A stretch of 32,058 nucleotides of DNA from Algoriphagus marincola HL-49 (lineage in GTDB: Bacteria; Bacteroidota; Bacteroidia; Cytophagales; Cyclobacteriaceae): the NCBI GenBank assembly GCA_001314815.1, contig LJXT01000032.1, positions 1 through 32,058 of the forward strand. The letters run 5' to 3'. Numbering within the stretch: position 1 is the first letter of the stretch; each line of letters opens with the position of its first letter. The position numbers and the translations under genes were made by a program. Below are positions 7,131 to 14,451 of the stretch, in pieces. A model generated the notes under the pieces. That model ran no database searches. It saw nothing but the letters and a program-made list of their open reading frames with translations, and was not told the DNA's origin.

Positions 7131-8573
7131 TTAAAATTCCGCACCACTAGAATAAAAGGACCTCGGTGCCCAATACCCGTCTTTCATTCCATGCCTTTTT
7201 CGAAGTTCCGCAAAAAGGTAAAACTGCTTATTGGTAAAAGATGCGAATTGAGCCTCCAAGGGCCGCTTCTTTGATAGCTGCTTTTCCAAGTTATTCTCAT
7301 TGGGACAGGAAGGAAAATTATAGTTCACCCAGAATTCCGGATGGTACCGGGCTTTTCCGGCAATAAATATCCAACCATTATACCACTCAATATGCGGGTG
7401 CAGGGATCGGTTGGGAGCCTCTCCAGTCACATCCATTTTATATTTTTCGCGGAGCTGATCCTTATCCAAATTGACAAATTCATAATCCATCGCATATAGC
7501 TCTGCATATTCCTTGACTTTCCAGACCTTTGGATTTTCCTCTGTCTCATAGCCATAGTCGGTGTAGTGATTGGCGTAGTTTACATAGGTAAATAGATAGT
7601 CTCCAGCTTCATTTCGCTGGTATTTGACTACCGCCTCACGCATTTTTTGGACATAAATTAAACGTCTATACTTGCTTTTTTCTTGCTCTTCTTCATACCG
7701 CTGCCGCAATTCCATCATATGTACTCCATAGTCCTCCTGATCGATATAAAAAACTGCATCTTCTAAGAGACCATAATTACTAAATCCCCATTTCTTGGCT
7801 TTCCGCTTTACCCCAGAATTTTTCGCCTTGATCGCCAATACAAACACATCCCGATCACCGATCTTTTTACCCCCCAAAAGTTCATAATCAAACCAATCCA
7901 CATTAAAATCCCACATCCGAAATATTAATTTGGGGAACAAACCATCCCCAATGGAGGATCTACCACCACCAGTCATAGTGGTTATAATTCCATAGTCCGA
8001 TTTTTGAATTTGGTCAAAAGAAAGCATATTGTATTGGTTTCCATCCACGTTAGCCTTGGAAGCATGCTTTTCCTGATAGCCTTCTGAATGCAGATAACCC
8101 CTGGCTCGAGACATCCCCTGAATCGTATCATTCCCCCAGATCAGCTCTCTGTAAAATACCTCCATTTCATGTGGTTGACCATATTGGGTGCTGATCAGAC
8201 TATCTTTGACTCGCTCTAGTATAACTTTAGGAGAAAAGTCCAATACTATGGCCTGATCTAAGTCATATTCGCTTGGAATCAGCTTGATCTCCAGAGACAC
8301 GTTTCCCATATCTGCTACTTTCCTTTGCGTCAATTCAAAGCCGATATGCGAAAACACAACTTCCATCTCTGCTGTCGCCTGGGCGGGGATCTGAAAATTA
8401 AACTCGCCATCTTCATTGCTCACTGTCCCTTTGCCAAGGGATGTGATAATAATATTCACAAAAGGTATCGGCTCCCCACTATCCGCCCGGACTACTTTCC
8501 CGCTTGCAAGCTCCTGTCCAAGTCCAATAAATGGGATCAGAAAAATCGAAAGGATGAATGGGATCTTTTTCAC
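7131..8573 (-). CDS. Secreted protein with carboxypeptidase-like regulatory domain
   Basis: 480 aa. Residues 1-19 form a signal peptide (MKKIPFILSIFLIPFIGLG). Residues about 20-105 are a CarboxypepD_reg-like beta-sandwich: SGKVVRADSGEPIPFVNI then GTVSNEDGEFNFQIP. This domain is seen at the N-terminus of many Bacteroidota outer-membrane proteins and TonB receptors. The remaining ~370 residues are rich in Tyr and Trp with no recognised motif and no obvious barrel or plug. Its last segment (FWVNYNFPSCPNENNLEKQL) contains the only obvious cysteine of the mature protein. The gene begins 3 nt after the propeller lipoprotein stop, so co-translation is very likely. Role unknown; the context suggests a secreted or outer-membrane partner of the propeller lipoprotein. 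Confidence 0.82.
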   Translation of the reverse strand: MKKIPFILSIFLIPFIGLGQELASGKVVRADSGEPIPFVNIIITSLGKGTVSNEDGEFNFQIPAQATAEMEVVFSHIGFELTQRKVADMGNVSLEIKLIPSEYDLDQAIVLDFSPKVILERVKDSLISTQYGQPHEMEVFYRELIWGNDTIQGMSRARGYLHSEGYQEKHASKANVDGNQYNMLSFDQIQKSDYGIITTMTGGGRSSIGDGLFPKLIFRMWDFNVDWFDYELLGGKKIGDRDVFVLAIKAKNSGVKRKAKKWGFSNYGLLEDAVFYIDQEDYGVHMMELRQRYEEEQEKSKYRRLIYVQKMREAVVKYQRNEAGDYLFTYVNYANHYTDYGYETEENPKVWKVKEYAELYAMDYEFVNLDKDQLREKYKMDVTGEAPNRSLHPHIEWYNGWIFIAGKARYHPEFWVNYNFPSCPNENNLEKQLSKKRPLEAQFASFTNKQFYLFAELRKRHGMKDGYWAPRSFYSSGAEF

Positions 8574-8576
8574 ATT

Positions 8577-9767
8577 CTAATTGAGGTTTAAGAGATAAAA
8601 GCCCTGCTTTTCATTTTGCTCGTCATAATATCCATCAGCCACGTAGCGCTCGCCTACTTTTCCCAAAATCCGAAATCTGCCCGGAACACTGAAATCTTCC
8701 ATCAGCTTTTTATTTCGGTAAATCTGCAGTCGAAGGGGATTTCCTGTCTCATCCAATAAGTCTTGACGATCACTTCCTTGTCTGTATGTCCGAAACACCA
8801 GCCCCTCTTCCTCATCCACATAGATATCTTTATAGAAGCCCTCTCTATTTCTGGCATAATTGAAATATTTAACATCAAATGCCACATCTAACGTTTGGGA
8901 CTCGACATAATCTGTGTTCATCCCGATACCCGCCTCCCCAAAACTATCTTTCAAATTCCAAGAAGTGTCATAGACATAAATCAGTGAGTCAGCCTCATAG
9001 GTGACATAGATCGAATTATCTGACGTCCAATGATAGTCCAACATCACATGAAAAGGAATGTATTCGTATTCCTCATAGCTGTCTGGACGGGTACCAAGCA
9101 TCTCTACCATCATACCGTTGAATGGATTGACTTTTCCTAGAACCCGGCTATCCCGATAGTAGGACCTTGTCGTAAAGGCATTGAATAAAGGATGCTCCAC
9201 GTCCAATTTAATAACCAAATGACCATCAGCTATTTCTGTAGTTTTAGGATTATGATGAAGCAACTCGTACATCTCGATGTATTCACCCTTTGGATTATCT
9301 AACATTTCCTCATAGCTGACCGTGGAAGCAGATTGAAAAACTGACTTTCCGACGTACTCCCATTCGGAATCATATTGATAAAAGCCCCAATCATGACGGA
9401 TGATAAATCCAGCCTTGGTCGGAATAAGCTCCGAAATACCCTGGAGTTCCTCAGGCCCGTCTAGCTCTCGCTTTTTAATCCCCTTTGACCTACCTTCAAT
9501 ACTAAATTCTTCAATAATTCCATAAGCATTGTCCACATAGAACAACGCATCATCCTTAAGATAAAATGTACCTAGTTGAGAAGATTGAGTGGGTTCTACA
9601 AAAACAGTATCTATTGTTGTTTGTATTAATCCCTCTTTAGCTGAATCGTTGATTACATCTCTTTTTTCGGAACAGGCAAAACTAACCAAAAGAAATAAGA
9701 AGAAAGGGGTCTGAATGCGCAGACTCCCCTTTGATTGAAGTGTTTTAGGTGATTTCATCATCCGCAT
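8577..9767 (-). CDS. Propeller-type lipoprotein (DUF4221/6-bladed-like)
   Basis: 396 aa from ATG 9767; ATG codons at residues 3 and 4 are alternative starts. The n-region is long and basic, followed by PFFLFLLVSFAC, a lipobox with Cys32, then a flexible acidic linker. The mature part repeats short strand motifs (FYVDNAYGIIEEFSIEG, SIYVTYEADSLIYVYD, GLVFRTYRQGS) typical of Bacteroidota 6-bladed propeller proteins. Family choice between DUF4221-type and DUF5128-type is uncertain. Its start overlaps the end of the upstream peptide gene by 10 nt (the peptide stop TGA lies within ATGCGGATGATG), and its stop is 3 nt from the next gene, so the three genes are translationally linked. Role unknown; co-occurrence with a small secreted Cys-rich peptide suggests a receptor or carrier, which is inference. 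Confidence 0.78.
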   Translation of the reverse strand: MRMMKSPKTLQSKGSLRIQTPFFLFLLVSFACSEKRDVINDSAKEGLIQTTIDTVFVEPTQSSQLGTFYLKDDALFYVDNAYGIIEEFSIEGRSKGIKKRELDGPEELQGISELIPTKAGFIIRHDWGFYQYDSEWEYVGKSVFQSASTVSYEEMLDNPKGEYIEMYELLHHNPKTTEIADGHLVIKLDVEHPLFNAFTTRSYYRDSRVLGKVNPFNGMMVEMLGTRPDSYEEYEYIPFHVMLDYHWTSDNSIYVTYEADSLIYVYDTSWNLKDSFGEAGIGMNTDYVESQTLDVAFDVKYFNYARNREGFYKDIYVDEEEGLVFRTYRQGSDRQDLLDETGNPLRLQIYRNKKLMEDFSVPGRFRILGKVGERYVADGYYDEQNEKQGFYLLNLN

Positions 9768-10012
9768 GTGCCATTATCACATCTTGACCTGAACGAGATA
9801 CATTTTGCAGGAAGACAATCACCACCCTTACAAGCCGTGAATCCATTTTCCGGGCGTTTTTTATCACAACTACTATCAATTGATTTACCAATTTCTATTG
9901 CTGCATCAGCAATTGCTTTGATAACGGTTGCATCTTGAGCAGTTGTCCTTGTTGAAGGAAAAAAGCTCAGGCAAAACAACCCTGCAATTAGTAATGAAAC
10001 ATTGAATTTCAT
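9758..10012 (-). CDS. Small secreted six-cysteine peptide precursor
   Basis: 84 aa from ATG 10012. The frame opens at 10054 (98 aa), but the candidate promoter at 10063-10094 would start transcription just before 10054, and a standard signal peptide begins at MKFNVSLLIAGLFCLSFF, so 10012 is preferred. Cleavage is likely near residues 24-26 (TTAQ/D). The mature part has a short helix-like segment (ATVIKAIADAAIEIGKSI) and a tail with six cysteines at 49, 61, 66, 71, 78 and 83, spaced C-x11-C-x4-C-x4-C-x6-C-x4-C, ending CG. It resembles in size, layout and neighbourhood the NVEALA-type peptides that accompany propeller lipoproteins in Bacteroidota, but the NVEALA string itself is not present. 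The six cysteines could form three disulfides. Function unknown. Confidence 0.75.
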   Translation of the reverse strand: MKFNVSLLIAGLFCLSFFPSTRTTAQDATVIKAIADAAIEIGKSIDSSCDKKRPENGFTACKGGDCLPAKCISFRSRCDNGTCG

Positions 10013-10062
10013 TTTAAATCTGTTTGGCTTTGTAATACTTGTTTGTCTCATCATTATTTTGT

Positions 10063-10094
10063 TTTAGTTAGACATTTAATTTAGAATAACCAAA
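10063..10094 (-). promoter_or_regulatory. Candidate promoter of the peptide-propeller operon
   Basis: On the minus strand TTTG (10091-10094) is followed after exactly 20 nt by TAACTAAA (10063-10070), a partial match to the Bacteroidota TANNTTTG element. Transcription would begin near 10057, leaving a ~45-nt leader before ATG 10012. An inverted repeat lies just upstream of the TTTG. Confidence 0.5.
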
Positions 10095-10106
10095 CATAAA
10101 TACCAG

Positions 10107-10130
10107 TTGGTGAAATAATCTTTCACCGAA
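10107..10130. promoter_or_regulatory. Inverted repeat upstream of the peptide promoter (site B)
   Basis: GGTGAAA (10109-10115) and TTTCACC (10121-10127) form a perfect 7-bp inverted repeat around TAATC, with outer TT/GAA flanks. It lies directly after the HTH gene stop and 12 nt upstream of the TTTG element, an activator-like position. A very similar repeat occurs at 10692-10714. It is probably an operator; a hairpin in the HTH mRNA is the alternative, but no T tract follows. Confidence 0.5.
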
Positions 10131-10340
10131 TTAAGATTTTTCAGAAAAAACATAACTTTCTTCCTGCTTCGAATAACTAATCTCCTGCTCCAAGCATAAT
10201 CGAAGGTCATCCAAAATATGATAGACCATTCGCTTCGTCACCCCAATTTTGCTAGCCAGCTCTCCCGGACTCCCTGTCTTCTTCTTTTCGATCAGTTCGA
10301 TTAGATATTTTGTCCGTTCATAGTATTTCAATCCTGCCAT
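10131..10340 (-). CDS. Small HTH DNA-binding protein
   Basis: 69 aa, almost entirely one winged-helix/HTH_11-like domain. The helix-turn-helix is at about 24-49 (SPGELASKIGVTKRMVYHIL), with a preceding helix (YYERTKYLIELIEKKK) and a following short beta hairpin (EISYSKQEESYVF). The architecture matches the DNA-binding half of DeoR/BirA-type regulators without any ligand domain. It is the first gene of the peptide-propeller block, with 118 nt between its stop and ATG 10012. An inverted repeat lies just after its stop and a related one lies 352 bp upstream of its start, consistent with local regulation. Ligand or partner unknown. Confidence 0.78.
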   Translation of the reverse strand: MAGLKYYERTKYLIELIEKKKTGSPGELASKIGVTKRMVYHILDDLRLCLEQEISYSKQEESYVFSEKS

Positions 10341-10691
10341 GATAATTTTTTCAGATTACAAGGTTTAAAATTGATTTTTGTAATACTTGATGCTGCCAGT
10401 TTAAAATCACGAAGAAAGAATCTTCAGAAATATTAATATCCAAATAAGTATGGAAAGTATCATCTAAAATAGAGACTACACTCCCGAAAAACCATTCTCA
10501 ATAAGCGGGATGGGGACACAAACTGAATTGAATCCCATTAGCTTTCAACCTTTTTGAGATCGGTATTTCAAGTCGAACTAGATTATAAATCGAAATAGAC
10601 AAACAAATGTTTCAATCGAAATCATCTAGAAATATTTAAAAAATACTTAAAAAGTATAAAAAAACAGAATAATATTCTAGGACCCCCTCCA

Positions 10692-10714
10692 TTCGGAAAA
10701 TAATTCTTTCCGAA
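10692..10714. promoter_or_regulatory. Inverted repeat upstream of the HTH gene (site A)
   Basis: TTCGGAAA (10692-10699) and TTTCCGAA (10707-10714) form a perfect 8-bp inverted repeat with a 7-nt spacer. Site B at 10107-10130 has the same AAATAAT-C-TTTC centre and CCGAA end, so the two are probably the same kind of site. It is 352 bp upstream of the HTH start, in AT-rich DNA. Confidence 0.5.
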
Positions 10715-10800
10715 CCAAAATTTCCTACTGAAAACAAAATTAAATTTTTAGAGAAAATATGATTTTTTTTTTATTTGACTATCCTGATCCTCCTTATGTA

Positions 10801-10840
10801 AACCTTAAAGTGAGCCCTGGCGGACTCAAAGCTTAGGGAC
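10801..10840. repeat. Degenerate copy of the GGCGGACTCAAAGC repeat
   Basis: AACCTTAAAGTGAGCCCTGG followed by CGGACTCAAAGCTTAGG resembles the element at 10970-11008, which reads AACCTTCGAGTCCGCTGTGG then CGGACTCAAAGCCTAGG. The left arm has diverged, so the hairpin is broken. It appears to be a member of a small dispersed REP-like family. Confidence 0.5.
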
Positions 10841-10908
10841 GTCTTTTGAGGTTTTTAAAATCTCAAAGTATTTTTCCATCATCCAAAGTATTCAGAATCT
10901 GTTTTTTA

Positions 10909-10940
10909 ATCAAAAAATCCTGCTTTCGGAAAAGCAGGAT
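10909..10940 (-). terminator. Intrinsic terminator for the ettA transcript
   Basis: Read on the minus strand, ATCCTGCTTT (10940-10931) and AAAGCAGGAT (10926-10917) form a perfect 10-bp stem with a 4-nt loop, followed by TTTTTTG. It lies about 110 nt after the ettA stop, beyond two further hairpins. Confidence 0.85.
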
Positions 10941-10969
10941 AGCGGGAGACCACAACGCTTGAATTCAAA

Positions 10970-11008
10970 ACCTTCGAGTCCGCTGTGGCGGACTCAAAGC
11001 CTAGGTTC
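10970..11008. repeat. REP-like hairpin element
   Basis: CTTCGAGTCCGC (10972-10983) and GCGGACTCAAAG (10988-10999) form a 12-bp stem with one mismatch and a TGTG loop, flanked by AACC and CCTAGGTT. A degraded relative lies at 10801-10840, and a hairpin with the same CCTTCGAG...CTCAAAG edges lies at 11019-11049. Confidence 0.6.
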
Positions 11009-11018
11009 AACATACTAA

Positions 11019-11049
11019 AACCTTCGAGGTCTGAGAGACCTCAAAGGTT
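11019..11049. repeat. Hairpin element overlapping the ettA stop codon
   Basis: AACCTTCGAGGTCT (11019-11032) and AGACCTCAAAGGTT (11036-11049) form a 14-bp stem with one mismatch and a GAG loop. Its last bases are part of the minus-strand TAA of ettA (11048-11050). On the minus strand it is followed by TTTTAG, so it may also act as a weak terminator or a 3'-end stabiliser. Confidence 0.65.
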
Positions 11050-12727
11050 ACTTCAGATTTTTATACCGAATTCGCTTTGGAGTCACATCTCCCAACCGCT
11101 TTTTCTTGTTTTCCTCATAGTCTGTGAAGTTTCCTTCAAACCAATACACCTGAGAATCTCCTTCGAAAGCCAAAATATGGGTACAAATCCTGTCCAAGAA
11201 CCAACGGTCGTGGGAAATGATCACCGCGCAGCCACCGAAGTTTTCCAAAGCTTCTTCCAAAGCTCGTAGCGTGTTTACATCCAAGTCGTTGGTAGGTTCA
11301 TCCAAAAGCAGCAGGTTGCCGCCTTCTTTGAGCATCATGGCCAAGTGAACTCGGTTCCGCTCTCCGCCGGAAAGCACCCCGACTTTCTTCTCCTGATCTG
11401 CTCCGGCAAAGTTGAACTTGGACACATAAGCACGGGAGTTCACTTCCTTGTTGCCTAGCTTCATATGTTCATTCCCATCCGAAATAATCTGATACACCGT
11501 CTTATTCGGATCCAAAGAATCATGCTCCTGATCCACATAAGCCAGTTTAACGGTCTCTCCGACTTCGAAATTACCTGAATCAGGCTTTTCCTGCCCGGTG
11601 ATCAGTTTAAACAAAGTGGTTTTACCGGCACCATTTGGACCGATGATTCCGACGATCCCGCCTTGTGGCAAAGCAAAACTTAGATTTTCAAAAAGCAACT
11701 TATCCCCATAAGCCTTCGAAACATTATTTACCTCAATGACTTTGGCACCCAATCGCGGACCCGGCGGGATGAAAAGCTCCAACTTCGCTTCTTTCTCTTT
11801 TGCTTCTTCTCCGACCAGTTTATCATAAGCATTTAGACGGGCCTTGCCTTTAGACTGTCGGGCTTTGGGAGACATACGAATCCATTCCAATTCCCGCTCC
11901 AAGGTCTTCTGACGCTTGGATTCGGTTTTTTCTTCCTGCTTTAGTCGGTTTTGCTTTTGCTCCAGCCAAGAGGAATAGTTTCCTTTCCAAGGAATCCCTT
12001 CTCCCCGATCCAGCTCCAAAATCCATCCAGCCACATTATCCAAGAAGTATCGATCGTGGGTCACGGCAATGACTGTCCCCTTGTAATTTTTCAAGTGCTG
12101 CTCTAGCCAGTGGACAGACTCTGCATCCAAGTGGTTGGTAGGCTCATCGAGTAAAAGTACATCGGGCTCCATAAGCAGGAGACGGCAAAGGGCTACCCTT
12201 CGCTTTTCTCCACCTGATAGATTGGCCACATTGGCCTCAGCAGGTGGAAGTCTCAAGGCATCCATCGCTTTGTCCAGCATGACATCCAGTTCCCAAGCAT
12301 TGGCAGCGTCCAGTTTTTCCTGAACCTCTCCCTGACGCTCGATCAGCTTATTCATCGCATCCGGATCTTCCATCAGGGCAGGATCCATAAATTTTTCATT
12401 GATCTCTTCAAATTCTTTGAGCAGATTGACCGTGTCAGCTACGGCTTCCTCTACTACTTCTTTGACTGTTTTGGTTGGATCGAGCTTAGGCTCTTGCTCC
12501 AGCATCCCGACTGTGTATCCGGGAGACCAAACCACCTCACCCAGGAATTCCTTATCAATGCCTGCAATGATCCGGAGCAAGGAAGACTTACCCGAGCCAT
12601 TCAAACCTAGGACACCGATTTTGGCTCCATAAAAAAATGAGAGATAGATATCTTTGAGTACTTTTTTCTGTGGGGGATAGACTTTTGATACCCCTGCCAT
12701 CGAAAAGATGATTTTTTCTGCGCTCAT
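11048..12727 (-). CDS. ettA: ABC-F protein EttA (translational throttle ATPase)
   Basis: Soluble tandem-ATPase ABC-F factor that binds the ribosomal E site and, in characterised EttA, gates entry into elongation according to ADP/ATP ratio. It has two complete ABC domains: Walker A GLNGSGKSS (41-49) with signature LSGGEKRRVALCR and Walker B LLLDEPTNHLD; then GPNGAGKTT, LSGGERNRVHLA and LLLDEPTNDLD. The inter-domain linker is charged and helical, and the EttA-typical GIPWKGNYSSWLEQKQ is present. At 559 aa it matches EttA length. No membrane segments. It is a single-gene unit, with DUF349 divergent on the other side and an intrinsic terminator downstream. Confidence 0.95.
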   Translation of the reverse strand: MSAEKIIFSMAGVSKVYPPQKKVLKDIYLSFFYGAKIGVLGLNGSGKSSLLRIIAGIDKEFLGEVVWSPGYTVGMLEQEPKLDPTKTVKEVVEEAVADTVNLLKEFEEINEKFMDPALMEDPDAMNKLIERQGEVQEKLDAANAWELDVMLDKAMDALRLPPAEANVANLSGGEKRRVALCRLLLMEPDVLLLDEPTNHLDAESVHWLEQHLKNYKGTVIAVTHDRYFLDNVAGWILELDRGEGIPWKGNYSSWLEQKQNRLKQEEKTESKRQKTLERELEWIRMSPKARQSKGKARLNAYDKLVGEEAKEKEAKLELFIPPGPRLGAKVIEVNNVSKAYGDKLLFENLSFALPQGGIVGIIGPNGAGKTTLFKLITGQEKPDSGNFEVGETVKLAYVDQEHDSLDPNKTVYQIISDGNEHMKLGNKEVNSRAYVSKFNFAGADQEKKVGVLSGGERNRVHLAMMLKEGGNLLLLDEPTNDLDVNTLRALEEALENFGGCAVIISHDRWFLDRICTHILAFEGDSQVYWFEGNFTDYEENKKKRLGDVTPKRIRYKNLK

Positions 12728-12856
12728 GCGTTGAATTTTTCCTGAAAATTTGCGTTAAATAGCAAAGATGCAAAAAAAGGCCATTCTTAGGATAAGTGCT
12801 TTTGAATTAATTAATTTGCGGAAAATTGAAAGCGACCACCTAACCTAAGTAGAGCA

Positions 12857-14104
12857 ATGGAGCATCCGTACGGATATATTAAAGACAACAAGGTCTTTCT
12901 GAAGGGATTTTTGGGAAAACCTGATCGGGAAATTGGGGAGGTGAAAGAAGATGAACCTTCGACCATTGCCTATTTTGAGGATAGATTTGCTCAGATTCAG
13001 GAGAAGGTAGAGAAGCTCAAAAAGGATATTGAGGAAAACCAAAACAAGGGTTCCTTCCTCATGAAGCTCATTCACCTGCGTGATTCGCTCTATGAATCCG
13101 ATGCTTTGGGTGATTTCGTGCCGATGATCGAAGAGCTGAACGGCCTGGAAGAATACCTCAATGAAATCATCCAAGCCAATCGTGCCAAAAACCTAGAGAT
13201 CAAAAAGGGTCTTATCCAAGAGGCAGAAGCCCTCAAAGATGATACAGATTGGAAAGAAACAGCGCAGGCATTTAAGGACCTAAAAATGCGCTGGATCAAA
13301 ACCGGTCCGGTAGAAAAAGAACTCGAAGAGGAGATTGAAAATCAATTCCAAGAAGCGGTTCAGCATTTCTTCGAAAACCGTAGGCATTTCTTCGAAGGCA
13401 TGGCTCTGCAAGCAGAGGAAAACATCAAGATCTACGAGTCGCTGGTGGTACAGGCCCGAGAAGCTCATGACTTGCCAGATGCGAAGATGGCTTTTGAGAT
13501 CAGCAAAAAAATCCAAAGGGAATGGAAGTCTGCGGGGAAAGTTCCTGCCGAAAAGCGTCAGCCTCTTTGGGATGAATTTTCCAAGCTGAACAACCGAATC
13601 TTCTCGAAATACAAGCGAACACTCAATCCAGGTCCACAAATGCATCCCCGAGAGGTGATGAAAAAGGTGGAAACGCTGACTGAAGAAATCAAGAAACTGG
13701 CAGGAAAGGACACTTCACCTGAGTTGATCGCAAGAGCGAAGGAAATTCAGCAAGAATGGAGAAAGCTTCCTCCCAGAAAACCAAAAGACGCGAATTTACT
13801 AGCGCGGTCCTTTCAATTCTTCTCAGACATTGTTTTTGAGAAAGCTTTCTTGGACAAGCTTGTGCATGGAAAATATGCTGATTTTGATCAAAAATCTGAA
13901 ATGGAACAAAATCAGATCAAAACTGCTTTACTGAGAGATCTTCTTCATCGAGATCAGACAGAATATGAGACTGCTCAAAACAATTCGGACAACTTTCAGG
14001 TCAGGAGCAGCGATTTTGAAATCATGATGAAGAAAAAGTTATTTGGACTGAAGCGGAAAGTAGACGTAAAAAATTATGTTTTGAAGCAACTTTCTCAGAA
14101 ATAA
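12857..14104 (+). CDS. DUF349 domain protein
   Basis: 415-aa, highly charged, helical cytoplasmic protein with no signal or membrane segment. It contains several DUF349 repeats, each centred on a 'W+..G' motif: LKMRWIKTGPVEKELEEEIE (about 143-162), IQREWKSAGKVPAEKRQPLW and IQQEWRKLPPRKPKDANLL. An N-terminal coiled-coil stretch lies at about 45-70. The C-terminal half carries KLVHGKYADF and ends with a lysine-rich segment. DUF349 proteins are widespread in Bacteroidota and Actinobacteria; the function is not established. It is divergent from ettA with 129 bp between starts. Confidence 0.85.
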   Translation: MEHPYGYIKDNKVFLKGFLGKPDREIGEVKEDEPSTIAYFEDRFAQIQEKVEKLKKDIEENQNKGSFLMKLIHLRDSLYESDALGDFVPMIEELNGLEEYLNEIIQANRAKNLEIKKGLIQEAEALKDDTDWKETAQAFKDLKMRWIKTGPVEKELEEEIENQFQEAVQHFFENRRHFFEGMALQAEENIKIYESLVVQAREAHDLPDAKMAFEISKKIQREWKSAGKVPAEKRQPLWDEFSKLNNRIFSKYKRTLNPGPQMHPREVMKKVETLTEEIKKLAGKDTSPELIARAKEIQQEWRKLPPRKPKDANLLARSFQFFSDIVFEKAFLDKLVHGKYADFDQKSEMEQNQIKTALLRDLLHRDQTEYETAQNNSDNFQVRSSDFEIMMKKKLFGLKRKVDVKNYVLKQLSQK

Positions 14105-14136
14105 TCAGTACAAGCTTAAATATTTAAAAAAATAGA

Positions 14137-14144
14137 TAATTTTG
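14137..14144 (+). promoter_or_regulatory. -7 element for the DUF2795 gene
   Basis: TAATTTTG fits the Bacteroidota TANNTTTG consensus and lies 37 nt before ATG 14182, within the short gap after the DUF349 gene. No good TTTG element is found at the expected -33 position. Confidence 0.45.
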
Positions 14145-14181
14145 CAGCCTTTAAAATCCGGAACACTCTAAAACGAATACT

Positions 14182-14403
14182 ATGTACTGGACACTCGAAC
14201 TAGCCTCCTATTTGGAAGATGCTCCATGGCCAGCGACCAAGGACGAATTGATTGATTATGCAATTCGCTCTGGTGCACCGATGGAAGTGGTAGAAAACCT
14301 CCAAGAACTGGAAGATGATGGAGAACCTTATGAGACCATCGAAGAAATTTGGCCGGATTACCCGACCAAAGATGATTTCTTCTTTAATGAAGATGAATAT
14401 TAA
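14182..14403 (+). CDS. DUF2795 domain protein
   Basis: 73-aa acidic protein typical of the DUF2795 family in Bacteroidota. It begins MYWTLELASYLEDAPWPATK, has the family's 'DELIDYAIRSGAP.EVVENLQEL.DD' helices, and ends in a strongly acidic tail (WPDYPTKDDFFFNEDEY). No catalytic motif, signal peptide or membrane helix. Function unknown. It has its own candidate -7 element and an intrinsic terminator, so it is probably a strongly expressed single-gene unit. Confidence 0.88.
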   Translation: MYWTLELASYLEDAPWPATKDELIDYAIRSGAPMEVVENLQELEDDGEPYETIEEIWPDYPTKDDFFFNEDEY

Positions 14404-14407
14404 TGCC

Positions 14408-14440
14408 AAAGCCTCGGATTTTTTCGGGGCTTTTTCTTTC
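14408..14440 (+). terminator. Intrinsic terminator after the DUF2795 gene
   Basis: AAAGCCTCGGA and TTCGGGGCTTT pair (with G-U pairs) around a short T loop and run into TTCTTTC. It starts 5 nt after the stop codon. Confidence 0.75.
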
Positions 14441-14451
14441 TACTTGGGATT

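Larger units (their letters stand above)
10341..10910. other. AT-rich gap with palindromes, no gene seen
   Basis: No convincing coding frame is visible on either strand. The stretch 10580-10780 is markedly AT-rich. It holds AGAATA-a-TATTCT (10666-10678), TACTT-aaaa-AGTA (around 10644-10656), a direct repeat AATCGAAAT (10588-10596 and 10614-10622) and the inverted repeat at 10692-10714. The most likely content is the promoter and long leader of the minus-strand HTH gene. Confidence 0.55.

Noticed and set aside
10407..10463. 18-codon hydrophobic frame on the minus strand (MILSILIWILIF...) in the AT-rich gap
   Set aside because: Too short, no ribosome site, and hydrophobic runs arise easily in AT-rich DNA. 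No independent support.
10940..10970. tRNA-like GCGGGAGACC...TTGAATTC stretch
   Set aside because: No cloverleaf, no T-loop consensus and no anticodon arm; it is spacer between two hairpins.
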